Below, piece after piece: positions 9,008 through 18,168 of a stretch of 64,000 bases of DNA (position 1 is the stretch's first letter; each line of letters begins with the position of its first letter). Where the stretch lies: the NCBI RefSeq assembly GCF_011044495.1, contig NZ_CP049143.1, positions 6,882,001 through 6,946,000 on the forward strand. The letters are read 5' to 3'. Source of the DNA: Roseimicrobium sp. ORNL1. GTDB taxonomy: Bacteria; Verrucomicrobiota; Verrucomicrobiia; Verrucomicrobiales; Verrucomicrobiaceae. The notes beneath the pieces were generated by a model. The model ran no database searches, was not told the origin of the DNA, and saw only the letters and a list, made by a program, of their open reading frames with translations. The position numbers were made by a program, and so were the translations under genes.

Positions 9008-9931
9008 TCAGCATCCATCCGCAGTCAGCAAATCCAGGAACTCCCGCATCGCGCCGCTCATCCTGCCGGGGCCGTGGGCAAAGACATGAGTGATTTCGGG
9101 TAATTCCTTCAGCGGCAAAGCGGACACTGCTTTGCCCATCAAGTGTGCCAAGCTCTCCGGCAGCAAGGCCACACCGGAACCTGCGGCCACCATCACGGCC
9201 ACGGCTTGAGCACGCGGTGACTCCAGCACAATGCGCGGTCGGAAGCCTGCCTCGCGACACAAGCTGTGCACATGCGTGGCAAAGGCGGGTGCTGCTCCGG
9301 CGCTCACGGCGATGAAGGACTCACGCGCGAGGTCTGCGAGGGCGATGTGGTATTTCTTTTGCGCGACATGCTTCGCGTTCGTCTTCACCTTCGCCAATGG
9401 ATGTCCAGCTGGCAGGAAGCACAGCAGCGGCTCCTTCCGCCACGGGACGAACTTTACCCCGGCGGGATGGTCTTCTGGCATCAAGCCCACGAAGCCACCG
9501 TCGAGTCGACCTTCAGTGATAGCTTGAAGCTGCTCAGCAGGTGGGCTGTCATGCAGCATCACCTGCACCTGCGCATGGGCGGCGCGGAACTTGCGAAAGG
9601 TCTCCACCAGTTCCGCACTGAGCACGGCACTCACGAAGCCCAGACGCAGGCGTGCAGTCTCACCACGCGCGGCACGGCGCACGGCTTCCCCTGCGCGGGA
9701 GAGCTGTGGGAGGATGCCGCGCGTTTCTTCATAAAAGAGGCCTCCGGCAGTTGTGAGGGAAACCCCATGCTGGTCTCGCTCGAAGAGGCGCACGCCCATC
9801 TTCTCCTCCAGCACACGGATGTGCCGTGAGAGGGGCGGCTGGGCTAGATGCAAGCGACGTGCCGCGCGGGTGAACGACAGCTCCTCCGCCACGGCGGTGA
9901 AGCACTCCAGTTCGCGCAGGGTGTAGTCCAT
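9008..9931 (-). CDS. LysR-family transcriptional regulator
   Basis: 307 residues. The N-terminal winged HTH (residues 1-60) has the classic LysR pattern (LRELECFTAVAEELSFTRAA, then LAQPPLSRHI). The C-terminal part is a periplasmic-binding-like co-inducer domain. It is divergently transcribed from ilvD, so it plausibly regulates dihydroxy-acid dehydratase or itself; this is inferred from arrangement only. A T-N11-A palindrome overlaps its start codon. Confidence 0.92.
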   Translation of the reverse strand: MDYTLRELECFTAVAEELSFTRAARRLHLAQPPLSRHIRVLEEKMGVRLFERDQHGVSLTTAGGLFYEETRGILPQLSRAGEAVRRAARGETARLRLGFVSAVLSAELVETFRKFRAAHAQVQVMLHDSPPAEQLQAITEGRLDGGFVGLMPEDHPAGVKFVPWRKEPLLCFLPAGHPLAKVKTNAKHVAQKKYHIALADLARESFIAVSAGAAPAFATHVHSLCREAGFRPRIVLESPRAQAVAVMVAAGSGVALLPESLAHLMGKAVSALPLKELPEITHVFAHGPGRMSGAMREFLDLLTADGC

Positions 9932-9944
9932 ACCAGAATGGTAT
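9930..9944. promoter_or_regulatory. T-N11-A palindrome, candidate LysR-type operator
   Basis: ATACCA-GAA-TGGTAT is a perfect 6-bp inverted repeat. Its core TACCAGAATGGTA fits the T-N11-A pattern recognised by LysR-type regulators. It overlaps the first codon of the lysR-like gene, so it would suit autorepression; ilvD starts 136 bp further on. Confidence 0.55.
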
Positions 9945-10019
9945 CACGAACGGACAAAAGTGGTAGTTTTGAGATGGTCTGGCTAGGAGCAGTATGAGGT
10001 GCTCTTCCCACCCGACTGA

Positions 10020-10068
10020 TCCGACAGGCCAGAGGCCTATCGCCCACTGTCAGGCCGGAGGCCTAACC
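10020..10068. repeat. tandem CAGGCC(A/G)GAGGCCT repeat in the ilvD leader
   Basis: Two near-identical units (GACAGGCCAGAGGCCTA and GTCAGGCCGGAGGCCTA), each a short imperfect palindrome around GGCC, lie 12-60 bp ahead of the ilvD start. They could form small hairpins in the leader or be decayed genome repeats; no function can be assigned. Confidence 0.45.
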
Positions 10069-10079
10069 TCCTACTCACC

Positions 10080-11774
10080 ATGCTCAGCGACATCATCAAG
10101 TCCGGCCCGCGCCGGGCACCCCACCGTTCCCTGCTTCGTGCCACGGGTGCGATTCAATCCGAAGAGGATTGGAACAAGCCCTTCATCGCGATAGCAAACT
10201 CCTTCGTGCAAATCATCCCCGGCCATGCGCATCTGGATGTGGTGGGGCGGAAGGTGCGCGAGGCGGTGCGCGCCGCAGGTGGCGTGCCGTTTGAGTTCAA
10301 CACCATCGGCGTGGATGACGGCATCGCCATGGGCCACACGGGCATGAAGTACTCCCTGGCCTCTCGCGAGATCATCGCGGACAGCGTGGAGACCATGCTG
10401 CGTGCCCACTGCTTCGATGGCGTGGTGTGCATTCCGAACTGCGACAAGATCACGCCCGGTATGATGATGGCCGTGGCGCGTGTGGATATTCCAGCGGTAT
10501 TCGTCTCCGGAGGCCCTATGCAGACCGGTCGCGATCCGGTGACGGGCCGTGCGCTGGATCTCTCCTCCGTGTTCGAGGCGGTGGGCGCGCATGCGGCACA
10601 ACGCATCAGCGAGAGCCAGCTCAACGACATTGAGCGGAATGCATGCCCCACATGCGGCTCGTGCTCCGGCATGTTCACCGCAAACTCCATGAACTGCCTG
10701 TGCGAGGCTCTCGGGCTCGCGCTTCCGGGGAATGGCTCCATCCTCGCCACCGACCCGGCACGGGATTACCTCTTTGCCGAAGCCGGACGCGCGATCGTGG
10801 AACTCGTGCGGCGTGACCTGCGCCCCTCACACATCCTCACACGTGAGGCGTTTGAAAATGCACTCACGCTGGACATGGCCATGGGCGGCTCATCGAACAC
10901 CGTGCTGCACACCCTGGCCATCGCCCGCGAAGCCGGAGTGCCGCTGAGCATGCAGGACTTCAATGAAGTGAGCGACCGCATTCCGCACCTGTGCAAGGTC
11001 GCGCCCAGCGGCATCCACTACATGTCGGACATCCATCGCGCCGGCGGCGTGTCTGCCATCCTGAAGACACTCTGCGAAAAACCAGGCGCGATTCATGAAG
11101 AGTGTCTCACCGTCACCGGGAAGACGCTTGGGGAAAATATCTCCCATGCGCAGGTGCAGGATGCGGAAGTGATTCGTCCGCTCGACCGCGCATACTCCGA
11201 GCGTGGTGGTCTGGCCATCCTCTTTGGCAATCTCGCTCCGAATGGCTCCGTGGTGAAGGCCGCCGGCGTCGCGCCCTCCATGATGCAGTTCCGCGGGCCA
11301 GCCGTGATTTTTGAATCGCAGGAGTCCGCCACCACCGGCATCCTCACCGGCCAGGTGAAGGCCGGAGATGTGGTCATCATTCGCTACGAGGGCCCCAAGG
11401 GTGGTCCCGGCATGCAGGAGATGCTTTCCCCCACTGCCTCCATCGCCGGTCGCGGTCTTGGCGAATCCGTGGCGCTCATCACGGATGGCCGTTTCTCCGG
11501 CGCCACGCGTGGTGGCTCGATCGGCCACGTGTCTCCGGAAGCGGCTGCTGGTGGACCCATCGCACTGGTACAGCCGGGCGACCTCATTGAAATCGATATC
11601 CCCGCGCGCAAGCTCACGCTGTGTGTAGATGATGCGGAGCTTACGAAACGGAAAGCTACCTGGGAGCAATCACCCCCGATGGGAATGCAAAAGATGAAGG
11701 ACGTCCCACGCGGGTATCTGCATCGTTATGCGAAGCTGGTGGGCAGTGCGGATGTGGGAGCGATGCTGGTATAG
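10080..11774 (+). CDS. ilvD: dihydroxy-acid dehydratase
   Basis: 564 residues, full family length. Converts 2,3-dihydroxy-isovalerate or -3-methylvalerate to the 2-keto acids of valine, isoleucine and CoA precursor synthesis. Iron-sulfur ligands are visible in [10 protein letters not shown] and [11 protein letters not shown], together with conserved [19 protein letters not shown] and [10 protein letters not shown]. The start ATGCTCAGC is the first in frame after the leader repeats. No other ilv genes are adjacent; control by the divergent LysR gene is an inference. Confidence 0.95.
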   Translation: MLSDIIKSGPRRAPHRSLLRATGAIQSEEDWNKPFIAIANSFVQIIPGHAHLDVVGRKVREAVRAAGGVPFEFNTIGVDDGIAMGHTGMKYSLASREIIADSVETMLRAHCFDGVVCIPNCDKITPGMMMAVARVDIPAVFVSGGPMQTGRDPVTGRALDLSSVFEAVGAHAAQRISESQLNDIERNACPTCGSCSGMFTANSMNCLCEALGLALPGNGSILATDPARDYLFAEAGRAIVELVRRDLRPSHILTREAFENALTLDMAMGGSSNTVLHTLAIAREAGVPLSMQDFNEVSDRIPHLCKVAPSGIHYMSDIHRAGGVSAILKTLCEKPGAIHEECLTVTGKTLGENISHAQVQDAEVIRPLDRAYSERGGLAILFGNLAPNGSVVKAAGVAPSMMQFRGPAVIFESQESATTGILTGQVKAGDVVIIRYEGPKGGPGMQEMLSPTASIAGRGLGESVALITDGRFSGATRGGSIGHVSPEAAAGGPIALVQPGDLIEIDIPARKLTLCVDDAELTKRKATWEQSPPMGMQKMKDVPRGYLHRYAKLVGSADVGAMLV

Positions 11775-11972
11775 TATGGTATAAGATAGTGTGATGTCAT
11801 TGGCACCGCATTCAGCATGGGGTTTGAGAGAGCGCTGACGGATTGCTGCAACATTCCACATGGCCAGGTTTTACTAAACCTTTAGCCGCCAAACTAAAAA
11901 ATCGATCTCTGCTGATATCATTCTCAGGGAATTTAAGAGCTCGTCCGCTCACAGCAGCAGCGATTTCCCATG

Positions 11973-12061
11973 GTCGGCACACGCCCTTTTTGACCTGTGT
12001 GCCGACACCCAAGGACATCCTCCGCCCGCCGGTGCGACCGGTCAAACCTTACCGGCGGGCG
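11973..12061. repeat. two consecutive strong stem-loops
   Basis: Stem 1: GTCGGCACAC (11973-11982) pairs with GTGTGCCGAC (11997-12006). Stem 2: CGCCCGCCGGT (12023-12033) pairs with ACCGGCGGGCG (12051-12061). Both are perfect, with 14- and 17-base loops. Neither is followed by a T run on the plus strand. They may form a structured RNA or a palindromic repeat element. Confidence 0.5.
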
Positions 12062-12150
12062 AGAGGACTCTCCTTCTCCGGTGGTTGGCCGCGAGTGGTC
12101 GTGCGAAGTGACCGATGCCTGATACCACTGCTTTTTCTGCCGGGTCAGCG

Positions 12151-12209
12151 GGAACCTTTCCCGCAATGACCACTCCACGCGAGTCGAAGGTCTCTTGCGT
12201 CGGCTGATG
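12151..12209 (-). pseudogene. decayed fragment similar to part of the 13809-14540 gene
   Basis: The minus-strand translation reads QPTQETFDSRGVVIAGKV, close to QQTEKIFDSRGVVIAEKV of the secreted protein encoded at 13809-14540. The DNA matches over about 59 bases (compare 14297-14355), and no similarity continues on either side in the same frame. It is read as the relic of a paralogous gene copy. Confidence 0.55.
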
Positions 12210-12431
12210 ATCGCGTGTCCGACCGCACGATCTCCATGCCATACCTTATATCATTCGACAGAATGCCATTGCAGTTGTTATGCAACATGTCGACTATTGG
12301 ATTTTGTCGTTAAAATCATTGAGGATATCAAATCGGTCCAATGTTGCCCGCTGTGGGAGGCCTCCTCGAGAGAGTTAACGCCTCGCCTGAATGGGCATTC
12401 GTCCGGTTAGGCACGTTCCCCACATCCGCTC

Positions 12432-13685
12432 ATGATACAACCTGCTCGCCAATCCCGCTCCTTCTCCCTGCCATCGTTGCTCCTTGCGTTGCCAGCCATG
12501 CTGGCCCTGCAGCCACTTCAGGCCGGAAGCCCCACGACGTTGGAGAAGAACCCGCCTGTCACCTTCGCGGCACCGACCTATCCGTGGTCGTTTTCGGCAG
12601 GTGTCACTGTGCGGAGCATCGATGCGGACTTTCACCTCTCCGCCCCTGCGTTGAACTTGCGGGGATTGGGATTGCCGCGAGGGGCTGGCGACATCGGACT
12701 GTTTTCGGGAGGCGCCACCAGACGCTATGACAATGGGAGCGTGGGACCGGATGCCAGTGCCGCATTGTTGCCTGGGGCAGGCCTGCGCAGCGGACTCGGC
12801 CTCACGCAAGGAGGCAACAGTTACAGCGAGGGCAGGAGCGCTTTCACCAGCCTACCACTCAGCACCTTTGATTTCTACTCCCACTCGTATTCCTATTCCA
12901 GCTCGCTGCAATCGACCAGCGTGGACGTGAGCGACAGCGACGTAGGCGTGGGCCCCTATCTGGAATTCAGCAGGCGCCTGGTCGATAGCCCCTCCCTCAT
13001 CGTGGATGCGTTCGTGGGCTGGAGTTACGTGGAGACCAGCCACTCCTCCGGTCAGCGCACCGTGGCCAGACAATCCGTCTTCCAGCGCGACGTGCGGCAC
13101 ACGTACTCCTATGAAGGCATCGATTTCTCCAACCCCGCCTTTGGTGGGATAACCCCTCCTGGCTTCCCCAATGCCAGCGGGATGGTGATCTATGATGCGC
13201 AGCTTTATAACTCGCTGACTCCTTTTCCCATAGGCATCCGCGGCCCTCGCCAGACGGACAGGGTCACGAACAGGCTCTATGCCAGCTACTACGCCGTCAC
13301 CGGCGGCTCCCTGGATGTGCATCTCAATGAAATCCCCTTCGGTGTGAAAGTAGGCCGGAGATTCGGCGACCTGACCGTTCTCGCGGAACTCGGCGGACTG
13401 TTGGCTGTCATCGACTACGATCTGAGCGCTGAGAGCCGGTGGTACCGCTCCAGCGGCTCGTTGGTTTCTCGCCAGTCCTGGCAGGATAGCGATGCCGATG
13501 TGAAGATGGGAGTTTTCACCGGGCTGACGCTCCAGTACGACCTCAGCAAGGATGGCCGCTGGTTCGCCGAAGCTCACGGTACCTACCGCTGGGTGGATAC
13601 CGCGCATGCCTCCGCCGGCCCGGTCCGCGTGAAAATTGACGTGTCCTCCTGGGAAGGCGGTCTTGGCTTGGGCTACAGGTTTTAG
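12432..13685 (+). CDS. putative outer-membrane beta-barrel protein
   Basis: 417 residues with a signal peptide (hydrophobic core LPSLLLALPAMLAL, cleavage near LQAGS). The rest alternates hydrophobic and polar residues as in beta strands, with Gly/Ser/Tyr-rich segments, and ends in LGLGYRF, an aromatic C-terminal residue typical of barrel proteins. It also carries SYSYSSS-type low complexity. No specific family was recognised; porin-like or autotransporter-like function is a guess. It stands between non-coding DNA and a convergent gene. Confidence 0.75.
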   Translation: MIQPARQSRSFSLPSLLLALPAMLALQPLQAGSPTTLEKNPPVTFAAPTYPWSFSAGVTVRSIDADFHLSAPALNLRGLGLPRGAGDIGLFSGGATRRYDNGSVGPDASAALLPGAGLRSGLGLTQGGNSYSEGRSAFTSLPLSTFDFYSHSYSYSSSLQSTSVDVSDSDVGVGPYLEFSRRLVDSPSLIVDAFVGWSYVETSHSSGQRTVARQSVFQRDVRHTYSYEGIDFSNPAFGGITPPGFPNASGMVIYDAQLYNSLTPFPIGIRGPRQTDRVTNRLYASYYAVTGGSLDVHLNEIPFGVKVGRRFGDLTVLAELGGLLAVIDYDLSAESRWYRSSGSLVSRQSWQDSDADVKMGVFTGLTLQYDLSKDGRWFAEAHGTYRWVDTAHASAGPVRVKIDVSSWEGGLGLGYRF

Positions 13686-13808
13686 TGGGCTTTCGTCCTA
13701 TCCGCTGAAGTAGCGTGTTTGCATTCGGTTGATGGGTCGGAAAACCATCCACCGCTCGGCGATGGCAAACCACAGCTCAACCACCGCAACCTTCTTCGCC
13801 TTCACCAC

Positions 13809-14540
13809 TCACTTCTTCTGCCAGAACCAGCGGCTCTTCTTCTCGGCAGGAGCCGCTGGAGGAGCCGTGGGTTGCCTCTGGGGCTGACCACCCTGGGGAG
13901 GAGGATTGAATTGGGGCTGCACGCTGATGCCGCCGTTGGAATTCATACGCATCCCGGGGGCGGCGGATTCGATCTGCGGTGCCTGGCCGGGTTGTTGTGG
14001 GACATCGTTGCGCGTGCCGTCCTTGGGGGGCAGAGCCGGCATGTTGGTGAAGTTAATCTTGGCCACGCTCATGTTCGGTGCATTCACCTTGTAGTCGAAG
14101 GCCTGCGGCGGCATGGCACGACCACTCTTGTCGTACTGGCGGATGACACGGCGGAAGATTTCATTCTTGGTGTTCACACACCGTTCCTCCACCACGCGGC
14201 CGAGGTCATCGAAATAGAAGATGACACGCGCGATGAGCCCCCCCCGGCCATCATAGATGGCGCCCTGAGTGGGGTCGCCGTTTTGATTGAGCAAGAAAAC
14301 CTTTTCCGCAATGACGACACCGCGTGAGTCGAAGATTTTTTCCGTCTGCTGACGCTTAACAGGGTCCTTGGTGGACTCGGTCTTGGTGTCGTCAGGATGG
14401 AGCACCGTCCGCGCATTCACACTCGGGCCGGTAATGCGCTGGGCATGAGCGGAAGTGAAGGCCAGGAGGGCGACGCCGGGGACGACCATCGCGAACAGGG
14501 TGGTCAGCGAGACAAGGCGGCGTGGACGAAGGGTAGTCAT
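13809..14540 (-). CDS. secreted protein with C-terminal Pro/Gln-rich tail, unknown function
   Basis: 243 residues from MTTLRPRRL; an in-frame ATG at 14624 would add 28 residues before the signal peptide and is less likely. A signal peptide (LTTLFAMVVPGVALLAFTSAHAQ) is followed by an RHS-like strand pattern (IFDSRGVVIAEKV, IYDGRGGLIARVIFYFDDLG, RQYDKSGRAM). It ends in a Pro/Gln-rich region and a basic WFWQKK terminus. Function unknown. It is the last gene of the minus-strand run with fmt and adenylate kinase. A decayed partial copy lies at 12151. Confidence 0.75.
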   Translation of the reverse strand: MTTLRPRRLVSLTTLFAMVVPGVALLAFTSAHAQRITGPSVNARTVLHPDDTKTESTKDPVKRQQTEKIFDSRGVVIAEKVFLLNQNGDPTQGAIYDGRGGLIARVIFYFDDLGRVVEERCVNTKNEIFRRVIRQYDKSGRAMPPQAFDYKVNAPNMSVAKINFTNMPALPPKDGTRNDVPQQPGQAPQIESAAPGMRMNSNGGISVQPQFNPPPQGGQPQRQPTAPPAAPAEKKSRWFWQKK

Positions 14541-14631
14541 TTCCCGTAGAGGGTACTGGAAAGGGCTGGAAACGGCAAGGGGGATGGAGGCGGTAGAAAC
14601 CAGATGTGGGAAGAAGCTCCGCACGGCTGCA

Positions 14632-15612
14632 CTATCCCAACACCATCCCTACCTCCACGGCGCTGCCTTGGAGGAAATCACGGGCACTCATGCGCTTGCG
14701 GCCTTCGAGCTGCACCTCGGTGAGATCCAGCACGCCCTGACCACACGAGACAAGGAGTTGGGTATCAGCGCGAAGGATAGTGCCGGGCGTGGGACATGCC
14801 TCTGCGTCTGGGACCACCGTGGCCTGATGCACCTTGAGCTGGAGGGCAGGAACGGCAGGAGCAGCTTCGGCATTCTCCGGGCCGCTACGAGCCGGGACCA
14901 GGCAATAGGTCCCCGGCCACGGATTGTACGCGCGGATGAGCAGTTCGAGCTCCTTCGCAGGCTGGGACCAATCCAGCTTGCCATGCGCACGCTCCAACTT
15001 TCGCGAGTGCGTGGAGAGGGCGTCGTCTTGCTTGATGCGCGGCGCAGTGCCTTCTTCCACCATGCTCAGGGCACGTAGCAGGCCCTCTGGAGCGAGGGCA
15101 GCCAGTTTGTCATGCAGCACGCCACCGGTATCCGTGGGTTCGATGGTGATGGGGACAGGCAGGAGGATATCGCCCGTGTCGAGACCTTCATCCATCCACA
15201 TGATGGTGACGCCCGTCTCCGCATCGCCCTCGCGAATGGCCGCCTGGATGGGCGAGGCTCCGCGATGTCGCGGGAGCAGGGACGCGTGGACATTCAAACA
15301 CCCCAGGCGCGGGATTTCCAAAACCGTGCGCGGCAGAATCTGCCCGTAAGCAATGACCACGAAGACATCCGCTCGCAGCTCCTTCAGTTTTTCCACCTCG
15401 TTCCGGATGCGCTCCGGCTGCAGCACAGGCACGCCGGCCGCGAGCGCGCGCACCTTCACCTCGGGTGGGGTGAGCACCTGCTTGCGGCCCACCGGTTTGT
15501 CCGGCTGGGTGATGACGGCTACAACCTCGTGGTCATGCCCGTTCTTGGAAAGCAAGGCCTCCAGCGAGGGCAGGCCGATGTCGCCCGTGCCGAGAAATGC
15601 GATGCGCAGCAT
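14632..15612 (-). CDS. fmt: methionyl-tRNA formyltransferase
   Basis: 326 residues, close to the family's ~315. Formylates Met-tRNA(fMet) using 10-formyl-THF. Visible signatures are MLRIAFLGTGDIGLPSLEAL at the start, the catalytic segment LNVHASLLPRHRGASPIQ with Asn and His, and the Asp region MWMDEGLDTGDIL. The C-terminal domain begins near LKVHQATV. The start at 15612 is set by this N-terminus; the longer frame upstream runs antisense-free only through the adenylate kinase gene. Lies 85 bp after adenylate kinase on the same strand. Confidence 0.95.
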   Translation of the reverse strand: MLRIAFLGTGDIGLPSLEALLSKNGHDHEVVAVITQPDKPVGRKQVLTPPEVKVRALAAGVPVLQPERIRNEVEKLKELRADVFVVIAYGQILPRTVLEIPRLGCLNVHASLLPRHRGASPIQAAIREGDAETGVTIMWMDEGLDTGDILLPVPITIEPTDTGGVLHDKLAALAPEGLLRALSMVEEGTAPRIKQDDALSTHSRKLERAHGKLDWSQPAKELELLIRAYNPWPGTYCLVPARSGPENAEAAPAVPALQLKVHQATVVPDAEACPTPGTILRADTQLLVSCGQGVLDLTEVQLEGRKRMSARDFLQGSAVEVGMVLG

Positions 15613-15697
15613 GTGGAGTCCTGCCGTGGGGAAGAGAGCGGGTAGCGGATGAAGTCGATGATCGAAACGTGAGCGAAGTGCGACGCGGTAGAATGCT

Positions 15698-16354
15698 CTA
15701 CACGCGCACCTTCTCGCGTTCCTTCCACACGTCGAGCTGCATGATGCGGGAGAGCACATCCAGCACCACCTTCGCAGGCGGCTGGCTGGCATCGACTTCC
15801 GCCACCATATTGCGTCCGGTGTACTTGCCGCTGCTGTAGTAGTCGAGAATGGGCTTGCTCTCCTCCTCGTAGGTGCGGATGCGCTTGGCGATGACTTCCT
15901 CGTTGGCGTCATCGAAGCGGTTCTCCTTCAGCGCGCGCTTGCGGAGACGGCGGGTGAGCTCGGAGCGGTCCGGGCAGCTCAGGTGGAAGACCTGCACCAC
16001 GTCAATATCCTGCTCCATGAACTTCGCCTGCTCCACGTTGCGCGGGATGCCGTCCAGCACCAGGAAGTCGATATCCGGCTTGAAATTGTGCGTGGTGACA
16101 CGGTCGTGAATGTTTGCGCGCCAGAGCTTCACAGTGGTCTCATCCGGCACGAGCTGGCCGCGGCTGGAGAAGGCCACAAACTCCTGGCCCAGCGAGGTGC
16201 GGGTATCCAGCGAGCGGAAGACGTCGCCGCAGGCCATGTGATGGAAACGCGGGATGGTGCCGAGCACCTTCCCCTGCGTGCCCTTTCCACTGCCGGGCGC
16301 GCCGAACATGAGGAATGTGCGGAAACGTTCGAAAGGCTTGGGGTTGGCGGACAT
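15698..16354 (-). CDS. adk: adenylate kinase-family nucleoside monophosphate kinase
   Basis: 218 residues. The P-loop is GAPGSGKGTQ (~residues 19-28), the NMP-binding part has ACGDVFRSL and SRGQLVPDETT, and the DGIPRNVEQA motif corresponds to the usual DGFPR. LID-region arginines follow in RLRKRALKENRFDD. The LID is of the short type without zinc cysteines. The DGIPR variation and divergent length mean strict AMP specificity is inferred. The start MSANPK is preferred over an upstream codon at 16396. Confidence 0.9.
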   Translation of the reverse strand: MSANPKPFERFRTFLMFGAPGSGKGTQGKVLGTIPRFHHMACGDVFRSLDTRTSLGQEFVAFSSRGQLVPDETTVKLWRANIHDRVTTHNFKPDIDFLVLDGIPRNVEQAKFMEQDIDVVQVFHLSCPDRSELTRRLRKRALKENRFDDANEEVIAKRIRTYEEESKPILDYYSSGKYTGRNMVAEVDASQPPAKVVLDVLSRIMQLDVWKEREKVRV

Positions 16355-16405
16355 GTGAGTGTGACGCAATCGTAGCTCAACCTGCCCAGCCCACAAGCGG
16401 CGGCG

Positions 16406-17371
16406 TCACTTTTCAGTGCCGAGGCGCAGACCTTGCAAGAATCGGCGCATCTCCGCCAGCGCGCGGTCCACAGGCCAGTCCTCCAGCGTTCCCTCTGGGG
16501 GACTCACCACCTGCACTCCCGCATTGCGCGGTGCCCAGGTGAGCGGGTCCGTGGGGCCAAAGAAGAGCAAGCACGGTACCCCGCACGCGGCGGCGAGGTG
16601 GGAGATACCGCTGTCATGCCCGAGGAACGCCGCCGTGCCGCAGAAATGCCCGGCCAGGGTGGTGAGGGGAAGCTGGTCCCAGTGGATGTAGTCCAGCCCC
16701 TGCCAGCCCTCCCGCAGACGCGCGGTGATGCCACGCTCGTGCTCCGCCTCTCCCGTGATCAACGCGAGGCGCACCAGGGGAAATGCCGTGCTAAGGGCCC
16801 GCCCTGCGGCGATCCAGTGCTCCACCGGCAGGTTCTTTTTCAAGGAACCACTCCCGGGGTGCAGCGCCACGAGGGGGCGGTCCGGGAGCGGATGCGTGGC
16901 AGGGGGCTCTGCCACGGCAATGCGCGGCGCGGGGTCCTCCAGATACATGGCCAGGCTCTCCAGCGGCTTCGCAAGCTGCTCGGCGGCATGACCTTTTCCC
17001 ACTTCCACACGATGCGGACAGGCCAGGAAGGTCTTCACCCCCATGCGCTCCATGTTCTCCCGAAAATAGCCATCCGGGTCGTACAAGTAGCTGATGATGA
17101 GGTTGAAACTCCGAAAATAGTCCGCCAACTGGCCTTCAGCGGGTGCCTTCGGAGCGAAGAGCCGGGCCATGCTGGCGTGCTCCAGGCTTCGGGTCTCATC
17201 CGCCACACCCGCCGCGAGGGCGAGCTCGATGATTGGCTTGTACCCCAGCACCTCAATGTGGGCATTGGGAATGCTCTCCCGCAGCAGGCGGATGGCCGGG
17301 AGCGTCAGGATGAAGTCACCAATCGCCCCGCCGCGAATCACCAGCACACGGGGACGGGCAGCAGTGGCCAT
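16406..17371 (-). CDS. family 9 glycosyltransferase (heptosyltransferase-like)
   Basis: 321 residues with the GT9 layout: RVLVIRGGAIGDFILTLPA at the N-terminus, the nucleotide-sugar region near ALHPGSGSLKKNLPVEHW (~170-187), and the acceptor-side motif GHDSGISHLAAACGVPCLLFFGPTDP (read in parts, ~250-275). These enzymes add heptose or other sugars to LPS core from ADP- or UDP-sugars. Acceptor and donor are not determinable here. It lies 51 bp upstream of adk on the same strand. Confidence 0.9.
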   Translation of the reverse strand: MATAARPRVLVIRGGAIGDFILTLPAIRLLRESIPNAHIEVLGYKPIIELALAAGVADETRSLEHASMARLFAPKAPAEGQLADYFRSFNLIISYLYDPDGYFRENMERMGVKTFLACPHRVEVGKGHAAEQLAKPLESLAMYLEDPAPRIAVAEPPATHPLPDRPLVALHPGSGSLKKNLPVEHWIAAGRALSTAFPLVRLALITGEAEHERGITARLREGWQGLDYIHWDQLPLTTLAGHFCGTAAFLGHDSGISHLAAACGVPCLLFFGPTDPLTWAPRNAGVQVVSPPEGTLEDWPVDRALAEMRRFLQGLRLGTEK

Positions 17372-17421
17372 GGCGGTGCGGCGGTTCTCCTTCCCCTGCT
17401 ACAAGGCCCTTTTACCGAACC

Positions 17422-18018
17422 CTACCAGGCGCTCACCGCCGCGACGAGCGTGAGAATGCCATAGGCGACACCGCCAGCGGAGGCCATCCTCCAACGGCCG
17501 GCGTTTGCCGTGGCCCAACTGATGCCATCCCGCAGCAGGTAGGGCATGCCCACCAGGAACATGCCACCCAAGACCCACACATAGGCGAGAATGGGCATCA
17601 ATAGACGGCTGGAGGAAGGCTGGAGGAAGGCGGCGTGCAATACCGGCGAGGCAGCCAGCAGCAGCAGGGCCCCGAGGGCGCGCACGGCCAGAAACTCCGG
17701 CACATACACCACCACCAGCACAAAGGTGAGAGGCAGCAGCATCACCAGCCAGCGACGCCAGGTGAAGAACTCACCCATGTCCATGTACGAGACGAGGAAG
17801 TAGCTCCACACCGTGCCGATGGCGAGGAGGGCAATGCCCCAAGCGCGGTTGCGCGGGAAGTTCTTCGCCATGGCCATGGCCTGCTCCGCCTTCAGATAGG
17901 CCCAGAGATGACCCAGCACCAGAAGTACTCCCACGATGAGTCCGGCGGTCTTCAGCGACAACCCTTCGCCATCGGAGCGTTGATGGAAGATCCAGTCGTA
18001 GAACTCTTGGGGATTCAT
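17422..18018 (-). CDS. polytopic membrane protein of unknown function
   Basis: 198 residues from MNPQEFYDWIFHQ, with about six hydrophobic segments (for example AGLIVGVLLVLGHLWAYL, MLLPLTFVLVVVYV and GALLLLAASPVLHAAFL). The short cytoplasmic N-terminus FYDWIFHQRSDGEG reappears in a truncated copy at 19121-19201. It is the first gene of a probable minus-strand operon with the glycosyltransferase. The longer upstream frame (to 18177) has no membrane character. Confidence 0.7.
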   Translation of the reverse strand: MNPQEFYDWIFHQRSDGEGLSLKTAGLIVGVLLVLGHLWAYLKAEQAMAMAKNFPRNRAWGIALLAIGTVWSYFLVSYMDMGEFFTWRRWLVMLLPLTFVLVVVYVPEFLAVRALGALLLLAASPVLHAAFLQPSSSRLLMPILAYVWVLGGMFLVGMPYLLRDGISWATANAGRWRMASAGGVAYGILTLVAAVSAW

Positions 18019-18168
18019 GGAGGAGGTGCGTCGAGTCGTCTGCCATCCCGCCGGATGCGGCTCCTTGCAAGGGGAAAGAGCACCGCGAGAGAGGGGCGGG
18101 AAAAAATGTGTCTTGCCCCCGCGTGTCCTGCAATGGTAGCACTTCGTGCAATCCATTCGTCCTCTTGC

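Larger units (their letters stand above)
11775..12431. other. 657-bp non-coding region with hairpins and a decayed gene fragment
   Basis: No open frame here looks like a gene. It holds two strong stem-loops (11973-12006 and 12023-12061), then on the minus strand a fragment resembling an internal part of the secreted-protein gene at 13809-14540. The last 200 bp, AT-richer than the surroundings, presumably carries the promoter of the barrel protein at 12432. Frame interruptions between recognisable stretches suggest decay. Confidence 0.6.

Noticed and set aside
11830-11960. Possible riboswitch in the ilvD-barrel gap
   Set aside because: Stems are present further on but no conserved aptamer pattern was recognised.
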